64,000 bases of DNA from Agriotes lineatus. Lineage: Eukaryota > Arthropoda > Insecta > Coleoptera > Elateridae. The notes beneath the pieces are model-generated. The model made no database searches and had not been told where the DNA came from. It saw only the letters and a list, made by a program, of their open reading frames with translations. The stretch lies in assembly GCA_940337035.1 (NCBI GenBank), contig CALNHX010005795.1, positions 1 through 64,000 of the forward strand, given 5' to 3'. The translations under genes and the position numbers were made by a program. Shown in pieces: positions 11,130 through 21,549 of this stretch. The stretch's first letter is position 1. Every line of letters starts with the position of its first letter.

Positions 11130-11417
11130 GTACGTTATTTGTTAAACACGAAAGCATAGGTAGCTCCTGCAGTTGCAAAGGCAGAAGAACTAGCTACAGG
11201 TTACTGTTTACTGCCGTATGTGTATGCGTTCGTACTTAAAATTTCTTTGTCAAAATGAAGCAGAGAATGATGTCTTTTATTGCATTTTCTACAGTTGTAT
11301 CTAGAATTGCATTTAGTTGATACCGAATGTGATAAACAATTACGGCATAATCTTAGCTCTGTGATTTTGTCATAGCGTTGCATAGCGGACTCTACAAATG
11401 CAGGACATTGTAAATAC
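11130..11417 (-). pseudogene. BEL/Pao gag zinc-knuckle region
   Basis: The minus strand reads CPAFVESAMQRYDKITELRL, then C-R-N-C-L and CNSRYNCRKCNKRHHSLLHF. This is the Cys/His-rich stretch of Pao Gag, which binds genomic RNA (usual form LCFNCL..GH....C.....C..C.+.HHTLLH). It ends in a stop soon after, with leftover traces to 11,130 (LLSTA) that belong to the protease linker. Upstream it is cut by the element starting at 11,422. Confidence 0.75.
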
Positions 11418-12040
11418 CATATGATCGAAAACTTTTAACCTCTAGAGGGCTGTGGATTTTTTTAAAATTTAATGTATGTTGGCAGTGATGAATAAAGGTA
11501 CTTAATAATAAAAAACCTATACAATTTTGACAGAATCACTTAACTTTTACATGATGTTTAATACTGAACACATTCCTAATATAACCTAAAACTGATAGAT
11601 ATAAAATGCCAATGTGACTTTAAGACTGCCAAAAAATTTTTTTGACAAAATAATTCCACAGTCCTCTAGAGCAGGGTCGGCAACCTTTTTCGAACGGCGG
11701 GCCATTTTCAAAATAAAATTTTTTATGCGGGCCGCACATTCAAATATAACTTAAATAGTGCTTTTATATCATATACGAGTATAAATATTATTAAAAATAA
11801 ATATAGAAAAAATTTATTTTTTATTGACATGCTATAATAACAATAATGTTAGAGAACAAAAATTTTACAATTCTTAAAAGGGAAAAAAAAGAAAATACAA
11901 TTCCAATTAAATATGTATAAATATGTAAATATAAAATATATAAATATAAAAAATATAAAATATTGTAGTGAAACGTCATACGGCTGTCAACATGAACGCA
12001 CATATGAACATACAGTAGCAAACTGGCGAAATGAAAGAAT

Positions 12041-13056
12041 TAGTGATGGGCCTATCAGGAATGAATAATCGGATAGTTTCCGATTGTTCAAAAAATCGGA
12101 AGGTTCCTATTATTTCGGAACTTTTCGGAATTCGATTAATTTACTGTTCGGTGGGCAAAATTCGGAATTTTCAGAATTCGATTATTTTACTATTCGGTAC
12201 ACAAAATGAGAAAACGAAATGCCAATTTGAACTGAACGGAATACGGAATGTTGTATTGACTCACCTGACTGCTATATGCTGGTTGGCGAATGTCGACGGG
12301 TCGCGTCGTGTGCGCACGTGTATGATACGTGAATGGCACTAATGGCAGTGGTATTTCGTAGATTAATTATTAGATAGTACACCTACAGACTTCAAATTCA
12401 AGTATTGTTTTATACTATCTATTATGTACTTTATGTGCTATTAAACTTTAAAATATCACTACCATTTTCCGAAAGTCTATTAACGTAACTACTGTAATAA
12501 TTTGAAAAAATATTTTATTTCCTCATATCCCACTGTGCGACTCAAACTCATAAATTGTTTTTTAGGATACTGCATTGCTAACTAGCGTCTACATAGTTAC
12601 AAACGAGTCCGGTAAATTTTATCTACCAGACTCGTTTGTAACAATGTAAACGCTAGTTAGCAATGCAGTATCCTAAAAAATCTTATACGATACACGACCG
12701 GTAGAATTCTTATGGCCTTGCCAAACATACAGGTCTCGCCCTACGGTTCGACCTGTAAAGTATTGGCGCGGCCATAAAAATGTTGCTACCGGTCTAATAA
12801 CGTAAATAGCTATTACTGACCGTCCTACAAACCCAAACAATAGATGCCAACGCAGATAAGGGCTTACGGCGCGACGGCGAGTGCTCTCATCGTAAATTTG
12901 CACGCACTTCATCTTCCTTCCGCTTGTTGTTATTTCGCTCGTTTTCCCATGCTTGCATTTACGGAATGTAAAATAATCGGATGATATTCCGATTTTATAA
13001 ACATTCCGAAATGGAACATTCCGATTATTGAAATCATCCGATTATGCCCATCACTA
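12041..13056. mobile_element. Non-autonomous hAT element, TSD GAAAGAAT
   Basis: Ends TAGTGATGGGC / GCCCATCACTA with a perfect 8-bp duplication GAAAGAAT (12,033-12,040 and 13,057-13,064). Subterminal sequence is full of ATCGGA/TTCCGAT motifs in both orientations, the kind of repeats bound by hAT transposases. It is 1016 bp with no transposase frame. A near-perfect inner palindrome lies at 12,557-12,680. Confidence 0.9.
12557..12680. repeat. Palindrome inside the inner hAT (about 52-bp arms)
   Basis: GGATACTGCATTGCTAACTA is mirrored by TAGTTAGCAATGCAGTATCC; the arms meet around a loop of about 20 bp. It is either a further nested short element or a subterminal hairpin of the hAT. Confidence 0.85.
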
Positions 13057-13331
13057 GAAAGAATGCTACACTTGCTAAGCGAGACGTCGTATTCGCTGGG
13101 GAGTGGGGATTAAACTTGCGCAGTAAAATAGGTTTCCCACTATGCTTCTGTTTGTCGCGCATTTTTGTCACCGGCCACATTTCGGCACGCTTACGCTCTA
13201 AGTTTGTTGATTTTTCCTAAAGAAATATTGGTGCTTTGGCGGGCCGCGCAAAAAGTTTCAAAGGGCCGCATGCGGCCCGCGCACCGCAGGTTGCCGACCC
13301 CTGCTCTAGAGAATAAAAGTTTTCGAGCATA

Positions 13332-14726
13332 CTGAAATTGAATTAAAGATTTCGAAAAATCCTATCTTTCTGTCCGTTGACACCATATATCTAATACTGA
13401 CTATATTGCTAGCGGCTATGAGTGGGAAACTCACCGATGAAGTGAGACACACAACCAACTCCTTCATGTATACGCGGCGGCGTCGTCCGCCCAATGGGGA
13501 AGTGGTCAAGTTTAAAATTCGCTTCTAAAGGCGGAGTTCGAATTCTCACGCATGCGCACGAGACGCGATATACTCTAAGTGAGACTATGTCGGCGCCGTA
13601 ATGTTTTCTGAAGTTTCCAGGCTCTACCAGCAATATATGTGTATTATATATATGGTTGACACGACACACCTAATAAAGTCGTGACGTCAGCGAACACTCA
13701 AGGACAACGAACGATGACGTGATGGTCGTGATGGCGTTGCATCGGGCTGTATTCTGGTGTTTTATTCGTGTCATCATTGATTGCTAATTGGCTTAGAAAG
13801 GCACTAAGTAAATAAACTTGAAGTTAGATTTGAATTTTTATTAAATATAACACTTTTAGCACTACTTACATAGTTAACACAGATAACCACAAAACAATAA
13901 CTAATGAGTTAACGCAGCTGGGAGCTCCTTTTACAAGAGGTGATAAACCGCGAACTGGTCCACCGGCGCAGCAGCGACACATTGCTGAATTGCAAAATTG
14001 CACTCGCAAAAGACAAACCATGCCCCAGTCCCCAGTGCAAATACGTTCTACGTTGGAAACGAAATGCGACGTTGCCATTTAAAATTCTAGGAATAGACGG
14101 CTGTCAACAGCATGGTTGCCGGACCTTACTGAGTTCGATTGACATGTAATGGAAAATTTGTCTTAAAAGTCGCTTTACATATAATATACCGTGCTTGTGT
14201 AAAGTCTGGAACTATCCAAATAGAACTTTTATCAAATGTTTTTAAAAGAAATCCTTGGACACGTCAATTTTTATTTTAAATAAGACATATTTTACTGAAA
14301 TTATAACTTTTAGATTGTCTTCTGTTTTGAGTTATGACGTTAGCGAATTTTTTTAATGGAAATCCTAAATTTTTATGATAAAATCAATCGCCGCATGTAT
14401 GTTACATCATGACTGGAGGAAGGAGTGACAGATTTGGCTCATTTTTGTTGTTGTGTTTATAATTGTCAGAACAAGGTTTGTATGAAAGAAAATTTTGGGG
14501 AAGTCCACCGGAAAAGTCGGAAAATTCGGAAAATCAGAAAGATGATTTTCTATGGTATTTTTGTAAGGGATTTCGAATGTTTTTGTTTTTGAATGGCTTT
14601 TCGAAGAGAAAAATGGGAGTGAAAAACTCGGAAAATTAGGAAAAATCGATGTTTTTTCAGGATGTAAAAACCGAAATAAAACGATGGAAAAGTCATGTTT
14701 CAAAACATACACGCATAGTTTTACGT
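13332..14726. other. No recognised gene
   Basis: The first 100 bases may be upstream Pao gag sequence (minus), but no motif proves it. Several short frames exist at 13,306-13,670 and 13,866-14,149, none matching a family. At 14,427-14,460 the reading C-C-C-V-Y-N-C-Q-N-K faintly resembles the start of a THAP finger but nothing conserved follows. Confidence 0.35.
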
Positions 14727-14767
14727 AATATTATAATATACCCTGGCAACGCCGGGTATGTCAGAGC
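14727..14767. repeat. Helitron-like 3' end (hairpin), interrupted by a hAT
   Basis: ACCCTGGCAACGCCGGGT forms a hairpin followed, after the hAT at 14,768-17,355 is removed, by GTCASAGCTA. This resembles a Helitron 3' terminus (hairpin about 10 bp before CTRR) and parallels the one at 22,302-22,331. The assignment is tentative. Confidence 0.45.
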
Positions 14768-14908
14768 CATTGGCGTAACTAGGATTTTTAGCTGGGGAGA
14801 GCCAGGCCCCCCAGCCAACCATCGTCAATACCTATGATGAAGACATGAATTTACGTACTTACATAACTTTTTTGCATACATTTATTTGCCTGTTCTTTGA
14901 CGCTGTTA

Positions 14909-16516
14909 TACGAGGGTAACCCCATAAATTTCTGCAATCTAATAAAACAATAGTAGTTTGTATACCAATGCACTGAAGTTTAACTTTTTCTCACGAATGT
15001 GGATTTAGTTGCCGAAGCCCGTAGGGCCAAGGCAAATAAACAACATGAGGGATAAAAAGAAATTTCAGTACTGAGGTGTACACTATGTTTTATTTTTTAA
15101 ATCGAGAAATCGTGAAATTACAACATTTTAACCAGCTTTTGTAGGTTATTTTCGGTCGATTGACGTTTATGTGTAGCCTCGCCACCTACAAAAAAGTCGT
15201 AAAACAATGGATTACTTCACTGCCGATTTCTCGTATTTTAATGACGATATGGGCGTACTTCACTGCCCATTTCAAATAAAAGTTTTGTAGTCAACTTTTG
15301 TTTTTATTATTGTTTCTCAAATATTCGCCTTAAACTCGAAACATTTACGCATTCGGTAAAACCAATTTTCAAAACATATATTCAGCTCTTTTTGAGTCAC
15401 TTGAGAAACAAGGTTGTTGAAGCTTTCCACAGCATCTTTGGGAGTTCCAAATCGTACATCATGCATTTTATCTTTTAAGGGAGGATAGAAAGTAATCGGA
15501 AGGTGCTAGGTCGAACTGTATGGGGGATACCTTAGCAATTTTAATCCGAAAGTCTCTAAAAATTATTTGGTTTGATGTGCGGTATGACTAAAAGCATTGT
15601 CATGGTACAGAACGATTTCACTCCTTGGGCGCCGTAAACGACCTTTTTTAATAACGTCTGGCAGCCATTCTGTTGTGTACCATTCTGCGGTAACCGTACG
15701 TCTATTTTCAAACACGACAGTTGTGATAGGTCCTGACTTTGAAAAGAAGCAAGCAATCGTTTTCTTACCAACTTTTCGAGATCGCTTCACTTTAACTGGA
15801 TGAGGATCTGTTGGAAACATCCATTGTGCAGACTGCCGCTTAGATTCGGGTTCAAATGCATATATACAGTTTTCGTCATCAGTTATGGTATAAACCTATA
15901 AACTACTTTAGATCTACCTTCATCATATTTCTTATACCAATCCACATGCTGTTGTTGTGTTTCTGTTAAACTGTGTGGTATCCACCCACAACAGGCTTTT
16001 CTTACATCCAAATGATTATGTAAAATCTAGTTTATTGCAGTCATGCCAATGTCCAAGATGCTATTAATAATTCTATATGTGACTCAATTGTCCTACTGAA
16101 ACATTCTTGGCACAGCGTTTATGTTCGTATCGGTAACTACAGATTGGTCTTCCTTCGGAAAAATCGTCGCTGAGTGAATCTCGTTCAAGTTTAAATTCAT
16201 TAAAGCAGTAATAAACAGTCCTCTGATGCGAAGGCGCTTGGTCACCAAGCAGCACGAAGTTATCCAAAACTTTCTTTCGGAGATAGGAAACTTTTAAAGT
16301 CATAGTAAATCATGGCTCTAAAATTCTCTCTCGTTAAATTCATTCTTGATGCACAACGCTTATTTCAAAATTAACTGTGTAATTACTGTTGCAATTATCA
16401 AAACTAAATTTGAACTGTTACATTAGAAAACAACGAACATTTGTTTCATGGCAAGTTTGGTTTCCATGGTGCACTTGATCTATTGGTTTGCAGGAATTAT
16501 GGTTGCTACCCTCGTA
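14909..16516 (-). mobile_element. Mariner element nested in the hAT
   Basis: Terminal repeats TACGAGGGTAACCCCATAAA (left) and, in reverse complement, TACGAGGGTAGCAACCATAA (right) border a broken mariner transposase on the minus strand. TA lies beside the left end, and TA one base off at the right. The length of 1.6 kb fits a mariner. It lies wholly inside the hAT at 14,768-17,355, so it is the younger insertion. Confidence 0.8.
15325..16303 (-). pseudogene. Mariner transposase
   Basis: N-terminal helix-turn-helix part at 16,073-16,303: GDQAPSHQRTVYYCFNEFKL and LSDDFSEGRP, the mariner linker pattern. A middle part at 15,563-15,820 has RSRKVGKKTIACFFSKSGPI, a WYTTEWLPDV block and LYHDNAFSHTA, where HDNA contains the second catalytic Asp. 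A C-terminal part at 15,325-15,556 reads DLAPSDYFLSSLK (third catalytic Asp of DD34D) and CFENWFYRMRKC. Frameshifts and stops separate the parts and the region around 15,820-16,073 is degraded. It would cut and paste the element at TA sites. Confidence 0.85.
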
Positions 16517-17363
16517 ATACTACATGTCTGAGGAGCATATCAATAAATTATTTGTCGGTTCATAAACAACATAAAAAATGTATAGATTACTTCTTGCAGC
16601 TCAATGAGTTTGGCGGTAAAAAATATTATTCCAGGAGAAACAGATTTATTTGGGAAACAACACTTGGTTTCCATTTACACGTTTTTGAGTCACACTTTTT
16701 ATTTTTTCTCAGTATCGTCGAAGCAAATACTTTCTTGAAAACGTCAATATCCTCTTATTTGCTATTGTGATTTATCTTTGTTCTGTCTTGGGCTAGCAAC
16801 TGTGGAAATTCAAGCACCACACCATTTCTTTGCTTACATAGAACACTGTTAAACATAAAATTCTGGATCGTACACTTCAAAACTACAAACTCAACTCTTT
16901 AGGCAAGGCAAACATCCAAATAGCAAGTCACCATAAGTCTGAACTGGATGAGCCTATAATATAGGTAGCTAGCTATATGTGCCCAGGAAGTAGTTAGCGA
17001 TGCACTCAGGTTTTCGACTCATTTACTTACCAGCATATGAAATAATTGCAATTGTATTTTTCTGTGCAGATAAGTTGGTCCTTTATTTATAGAAAACTTA
17101 AGAGAAACTAACAAAAATGGTACACAATAAACTAAAAAAAATATATTCAAACGAAAACAGTATTTTCAAAGTAATTATTAGCGTGGGGGTCGATAAAACC
17201 AAACCCTTACTTTAATTAAATTAATTAAATGGGTTAATAATAAAAGCAGATTTTTAAATTTATTTAACTTCTATTTTTCTGGGGTGGGCCAGACGGCACT
17301 TTGGAGAGGACCTGGCCCCCGTGGCCCCCTGGCCGTCCCGCTAGTTACGCCTATGGTCACAGC

Positions 17364-17745
17364 TATGATGCATACAAGGAATAAGGAAGGATATTTTGAA
17401 ATTCAAGCCCTAAAAGGGTAAAATGAGGGTTCCAATTTTGTAAGGAAAAATAATATTAAATAGACGTTTCGACTTGCAACTTCGTAGTACTCATAAAAAA
17501 AATAAGAAAACACGTAATTCGTGATTTTCTGAAAATCAACCCCTTAGGGGGTGAAATGGGGTCAATAAGCCTAAAAATCGTTATGGGTGTCGTTATTGAG
17601 GTACTTTGGGACGTTGATTGCGAAAATGGCATTTATTTTTAAGCCCAAGGAGGTGAACATGACAAAATTAAAACTCTACTCTATAGTGGTGGAACGGGGT
17701 TTCATAGACGAATTATTTTTGGGCAAAACAGCGTTTGCCCAGTGT
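17364..17745. repeat. Helitron-like repeat, copy 1
   Basis: This block is closely similar, in the same orientation, to 22,012-22,331: shared segments include GGGTTCCAATTTTGTA, ATATTAAATAGACGTTTCGA, CCTAAAAATCGTTATGGGTG and GGGCAAAACAGCGTTTGCC. Copy 1 has lost the terminal GGGTCAGCTAA (it reads CAGTGTTGCC instead). No coding sequence. The Helitron assignment rests on the end of copy 2. Confidence 0.7.
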
Positions 17746-18703
17746 TGCCAGAGATCCACAAAAAATTGTACCAAATTACAAGTTTAAATTGTACCAGATT
17801 TTGAACTTTTTGTATAGACATCAAAAATTGCGTAGTTTTAATCTCAGAAGAAAAATATTAATATTTATATTTTTCATCCGCGTTTTAATAGGTTTAGGTT
17901 GTTATTACAATAATTAAAGGAAAAAACTTAACACATTTTCGTGCGCAAGTTAAAATATTTTAATTTTAAAGCTAGGTGAATTATATATAATTCACTAGGT
18001 GGGTTTTTTGAAATTAGGAAATAAATTTTCTTTGCTTTTTCCAAGTGAATTTGCAATAATCGTCACAAAGCATTACTTTCGCTGTCAAATCAATTATGCC
18101 AACCACACGACAAGCGATTGGTCGATCTACACTTCAAACACAAAAGAAAAGGGCATACGAGTTTCAGATACCGATGAGCAACGGGAAGAAAGACTGGAAA
18201 CCGTTTGAGTACGCACTGCTCAAGTATGTCGTCGAGATATTTCGATAAATTGTATTTAACGTCCGATTTAGCTCATATTTGGAATGTACGTTGGTTACTT
18301 AGAGAGAATTGTCTATACAGAAAATGAATCCGGTAGGTGGCGCTGGAGTCAAGATATTTACCAAAATGTGTATTTACGGTCGTTAGACGTAAAACTTTAA
18401 TATTTTTTTTCTATCCGGGGGGTGACTTTTAATGTTTTCAAACGGTTTTAAGTTGTTCGGGTCCTTTTTGGTTACAGCTGTTTAAAATTCGACGAAGATT
18501 GGACGTTTAATACCAAAGTTAACTTCGATATGTTACCATATTTTAAATTTAAAGCTATGTGAATTATATATAATTCACTGGCTGTGTCTTTCGAAATTAG
18601 AAAATGGGACAAATAATTTTGTGGCAGTATACATGGGTATTAAAATAATAACGCGTAATTTGAAATAATAAATGACATTTATAATTTTGAAAATTAATTT
18701 GGG
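17746..18703. other. No gene; two copies of a short palindrome
   Basis: GTGAATTATATATAATTCAC, a perfect 20-bp palindrome, occurs at about 17,977 and again at about 18,560. Both copies are preceded by AAAGCT and followed after about 15 bp by GAAATTAG, so they form a direct repeat of about 55 bp. The remainder is AT-rich without motifs. Confidence 0.5.
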
Positions 18704-19035
18704 GATGAGTAATATCAAAAAGAATTCTTAAAAATCCTGTGTGTTACTTCATTGCGTGATTTTAATTATTTTTTTAATGAAAAATAAAAAATCATTTGTC
18801 AAAAACATGTATATTATCGAAGGTTAAAATTTTAAATTACAAATCAATACGTTTCGCAATTTTTGATTGCATCTTGAGTTGTTAAAATTAGTTGACGGTA
18901 TTTATTACAATTCTGAAAGGAGCAAAAAAAAACAAGTAGAATTAGCGAAAACATTCCCTTCTAAAAACTTGATTAAATCAACACAAATACTCTGTCAAAA
19001 TTAACCACATCTCACCTTCTTCCAATAAAACAGCC

Positions 19036-19224
19036 CTAACTGATCACGCAACTAAACACTTTCATAATTTCAACTTTAATACACCCACTATCTTACACAG
19101 AGAGAGCAATTTAAAAAAACGCCTTTGCTTGGAGATGATAGAAATACAAAAAAGCCCAACCACTATTAATTACAAAACAGACATAGATAACTTAAGTTCT
19201 ATTTACCATAACTTATTCAAATAA
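19036..19224 (+). pseudogene. Penelope-like GIY-YIG protein, C-terminal end
   Basis: The frame reads LTDHATKHFHNFNF, then E-S-N-x-x-K-R-L-x-L-E-M-I-E-I and INYKTDIDNLSSIYHNLF before a stop. This is the characteristic tail of Penelope-type GIY-YIG domains: H...H.F.F, a catalytic-region E with KRL..E, then N-x-x-T-D-x-x-x-L-S-x-I-Y. The front of the domain with the GIY and YIG boxes is absent. It sits between the inverted repeats at 18,704 and 19,711. Confidence 0.8.
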
Positions 19225-19775
19225 ATTATATCGGGTATTTTTGTACTTCTCAAACTTATAAACAACCTTATTGGAATCTAACTCATATTTCTTACAATTA
19301 ATTATTCTCAAAACTCATAAAATTTTTAACTTTAATACAACCCTGTCTTATTATTAACATTTGTACATATTTTCAAACCGACTGCGCAGCGCGATAATGT
19401 ACTTTTAGGAAATAACCTTGCATGCTTTTATTTCAAGTTAACTTATTGTTTGCATTCAAACATTCGCATTCCATACGAAATGATTATTGTAAATTTAATT
19501 AAAACAATTTCACCCCTACAAGCGACAGCTTTTTAACATGTTTGTGCCTACGTCGTTCTAAATAAAAATTTTATAATGTAAATGTCTTAGTCGCTAAAAA
19601 TTTTAACTAAGTTTTAAAGTGTTTCTATTTAAGTTCAAATTTAAACATAATATCATCAACAACTTGCAATAAATGACTCTACAATTAAACCTATTATGTA
19701 AGTATGCAGGTTTTTAGAAGGGAATGTTTTCGCTAATTCTACTTGTTTTTTTTTGCTCTTTTCAGAATTGTAATA

Positions 19776-19833
19776 AATACCGTCAACTAATTTTAACAAC
19801 TGAAGATGCAATCAAAAATTGCGAAACGTATTG
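19776..19833 (+). ncRNA. Hammerhead-ribozyme-like motif in Penelope terminal repeat
   Basis: In order: AATAC-C-G-TC (19,776-19,784, ending in a GTC cleavage triplet), CTGAAGA (19,800-19,806, a fit to the CUGANGA core), one T, stem II GCAAT/ATTGC around a 5-base loop (19,808-19,822), GAAA (19,823-19,826) and CGTATT (19,827-19,832). CGTATT can pair with AATAC.G as stem III with one bulged C. Stem I between 19,785 and 19,799 pairs poorly, so activity is doubtful. Hammerhead motifs are known in Penelope-like terminal repeats. The mirror copy in the left arm reads CTCAAGA, breaking the core. Confidence 0.55.
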
Positions 19834-19974
19834 ATTTGTAATTTAAAATTTTAACCTTCGATAATATACATGTTTTTGACAAATGATTTTTTATTTTTCA
19901 TTAAAAAAATAATTAAAATCACGCAATGAAGTAACACACAGGATTTTTAAGAATTCTTTTTGACATTACTGATC

Positions 19975-20860
19975 TCCAAATTCATTTTCAATACCGCGTA
20001 ATATTTTTTAGATTGGCCTCCAGCAGAAAGTTAAGCAAAACCGTAATGTCACTTCAAATAAATTAAACCAAAAGTGTTTTGAGGCGTATCAAATCCCGTC
20101 ACATATATTTTCTCATTTTATATAAGCAACCATATTGCACTGTAGTCCATTTACTAAGGAAAAAAAGTTCTAACTTCCTTGACTCAAAACCGATTTTGAT
20201 ATATTTTTTTTAATTTCGGAAAAGTTTATAGAAAAGTGAGGTGTGCTTTTGATTTTTTCAATTGTTATTAACAAGTAAGTGTTTTTTAATACAGTCTTAA
20301 TTAAAAAAATTACTCTTTTATTTATTTAAAAATTGCCTGACACTTGATAACATTCATTCGGTTTTTATTTCGTATACAGGGTTTTTTGGGTCGCTGATCT
20401 CAAATTTTGTGTTAAAATTTATCAAAAATCTAAAATAACGTCTTTAAGGTGGCAAAATAGCTTTATTTTTGAATTTCGCGCGTTGCCTCATATCTAGGGG
20501 TTTTGGACACGCTTATTATAAATATAGCATTAAGAGGTTAATTTTTATTCTGTACGATTATTATTATTATTTAATAAACATTATATACAAATAAAATTCT
20601 AAAATTGTTATATTAACTCAAAGTTAAATAGATTAAATACATTTAACTATAACATATAAATTCGAACGCCTAAAAATGTATTTTCTACGACCTCTTTGTA
20701 CAATTACCAAAATATGTTACTGAATTAAACGATTTGCTAGTTGTGACCGACGGAGGAATGTTATTACATTAAAACAAATGGCAACTTGTTCAACAGTATG
20801 GTGCAATTTTAGATAGTTATATTAATTTTTTTGTACGTAATTATGAAAAAAAGCAATTGT
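19975..20860. other. No recognised gene
   Basis: AT-rich sequence. At 20,380-20,540 it carries the phrase GGGTTTTTTGGGTCGCTGAT, of a kind seen in repeats of many insects. No frame or terminal repeat could be supported. Confidence 0.35.
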
Positions 20861-20869
20861 TGTTTTTGT

Positions 20870-21105
20870 CGATCATCAGAAACATCGAATAAATCCCGAT
20901 GGCTCAAGACGAAAACTGCACCTGATATTCGATTGGAAAGAGACAGGTTTAGTTATAGTCTCAGAGAATATAGACGTATTAGTTATATTAACAGCTTTAG
21001 CTTCTCCTGATAATGCTATATATTTTTTAAAACCTGCCAAATATAAAGAAATATCTTTCTCTAAGAGCCTGCAATTTGCGATATTAAGTAAAAATCTAAG
21101 AATAT
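20870..21105 (+). pseudogene. Possible transposon-derived protein remnant
   Basis: The plus-strand translation includes IVSENIDVLVILTALASPDN followed by IYFLKPAK. This resembles a block (E-D-x-D-x-L-V-x-L-T-A, then I-Y-x-L-K-P) found in a transposon-associated protein family of insects and cnidarians. The match is from memory and short. Stops follow at about 21,100. Treat as weak. Confidence 0.3.
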
Positions 21106-21544
21106 AAATGTTTTGAAGTCTAACGACAAGTGGTCTTTTCATATTGGAAAATGTGTGCTACTAACAATTTTACATTTAAAATTAAGGCGTAACACACACA
21201 AAGAAATTAAAGATAGACCAGCAAATGCAGCGGAATTTGCATCCTGTTGTTGGGTCACTGTTTATATATACGTCACGCCGGATGGCATTCCGTTCTTGCA
21301 CAAAAGTCCCAAGGTCGCCGTGTTATTTTATATCGTATTTCTTTGTACCAAGTCGTATTAGTTTTCTTTATATTAATATTATATTATTAATTGGTTTAAC
21401 TATACCTTCGTAATTTTACCGATTTGGAACTAGTTGTCCCGCAACGAAATGCTTTCCCGAAATGTCCCGATTTTCCAAGAAAATATGCTTTAACAATTTC
21501 CAGTGATTTCTGCAAATTTTGGTTGAAAATTAGTTAAAATTACC
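21106..21544. other. No recognised gene
   Basis: Short overlapping frames on both strands without motifs. It lies between the weak remnant at 20,870 and the LINE linker at 21,550. Confidence 0.35.
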
Positions 21545-21549
21545 CATAA

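Larger units (their letters stand above)
9574..11417 (-). mobile_element. BEL/Pao LTR retrotransposon fragment
   Basis: Minus-strand coding pieces in Pao order: a gag zinc knuckle (11,201-11,417) then the protease-like domain (9574-10,125). They are separated by an inserted inverted-repeat element (10,128-11,101). No RT, RNase H, integrase or LTR was found; the pol part downstream of 9574 is missing. Upstream, the coding trace is cut by the MITE at 11,422. Confidence 0.7.
11672..13303. mobile_element. Non-autonomous hAT element, TSD CTCTAGAG
   Basis: The left end CAGGGTCGGCAACC and the right end GGTTGCCGACCCCTG are hAT-type termini of the common CAGGGGTCGGCAACC kind; both ends also have GCGGGCCGC tracts. 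A perfect 8-bp duplication CTCTAGAG lies at 11,664-11,671 and 13,304-13,311. Its own length is about 608 bp after removing the second hAT (12,041-13,056 plus 8 bp). No transposase. Confidence 0.9.
11422..13329. mobile_element. Outer TA-flanked MITE (268 bp without its nested insertions)
   Basis: The left end TGATCGAAAACTTTTA (11,422) is mirrored by TAAAAGTTTTCGAGCA (ending 13,329). The inverted match continues with CTCTAGAGG-CTGTGGA on both sides. TA lies just outside at 11,420-11,421 and 13,330-13,331. A hAT element (11,672-13,303) with its 8-bp duplication sits in the right terminal repeat. No coding sequence. Family assigned from the TA target only. Confidence 0.75.
14768..17355. mobile_element. 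hAT element with ends CATTGGCGTAACTAG, carrying a mariner
   Basis: The left end CATTGGCGTAACTAG is mirrored at the right by CTAGTTACGCCTATG. The 8-bp flanks GTCAGAGC (14,760-14,767) and GTCACAGC (17,356-17,363) differ at one base. Both ends hold runs of GGCCCCC / GGGGGCC as in the common hAT family with GGCGTAACTAG termini. Total 2588 bp, of which 1.6 kb is a mariner (14,909-16,516). No hAT transposase motif was recognised in the rest (16,517-17,340), so it is likely non-autonomous or decayed. Confidence 0.8.
18704..19974 (+). mobile_element. Penelope-like element 3' part between inverted terminal repeats
   Basis: A left arm (18,704-18,968) and right arm (19,711-19,974) are near-identical in inverted orientation. 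Between them lie a GIY-YIG C-terminal remnant (19,036-19,224, plus) and about 490 bp of 3' untranslated sequence. Penelope elements are known to have terminal repeats in direct or inverted orientation, so this fits a truncated copy with inverse terminal repeats. The right arm contains a hammerhead-like motif; the left arm holds the mirror copy with a changed core base. Confidence 0.75.

Noticed and set aside
13470..13560. tRNA-like or SINE head (AGTGGTCAAG, CTTCTAAA, GTTCGAATTC)
   Set aside because: A- and B-box-like pieces are present, but there is no acceptor stem and the T and anticodon stems do not pair properly; no SINE body was recognised.
14400..14720. Possible THAP zinc finger (C-C-V-Y-N-C pattern) of a P-like element
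   Set aside because: Only the first Cys pair region looks right; none of the later conserved THAP residues could be found in any frame.
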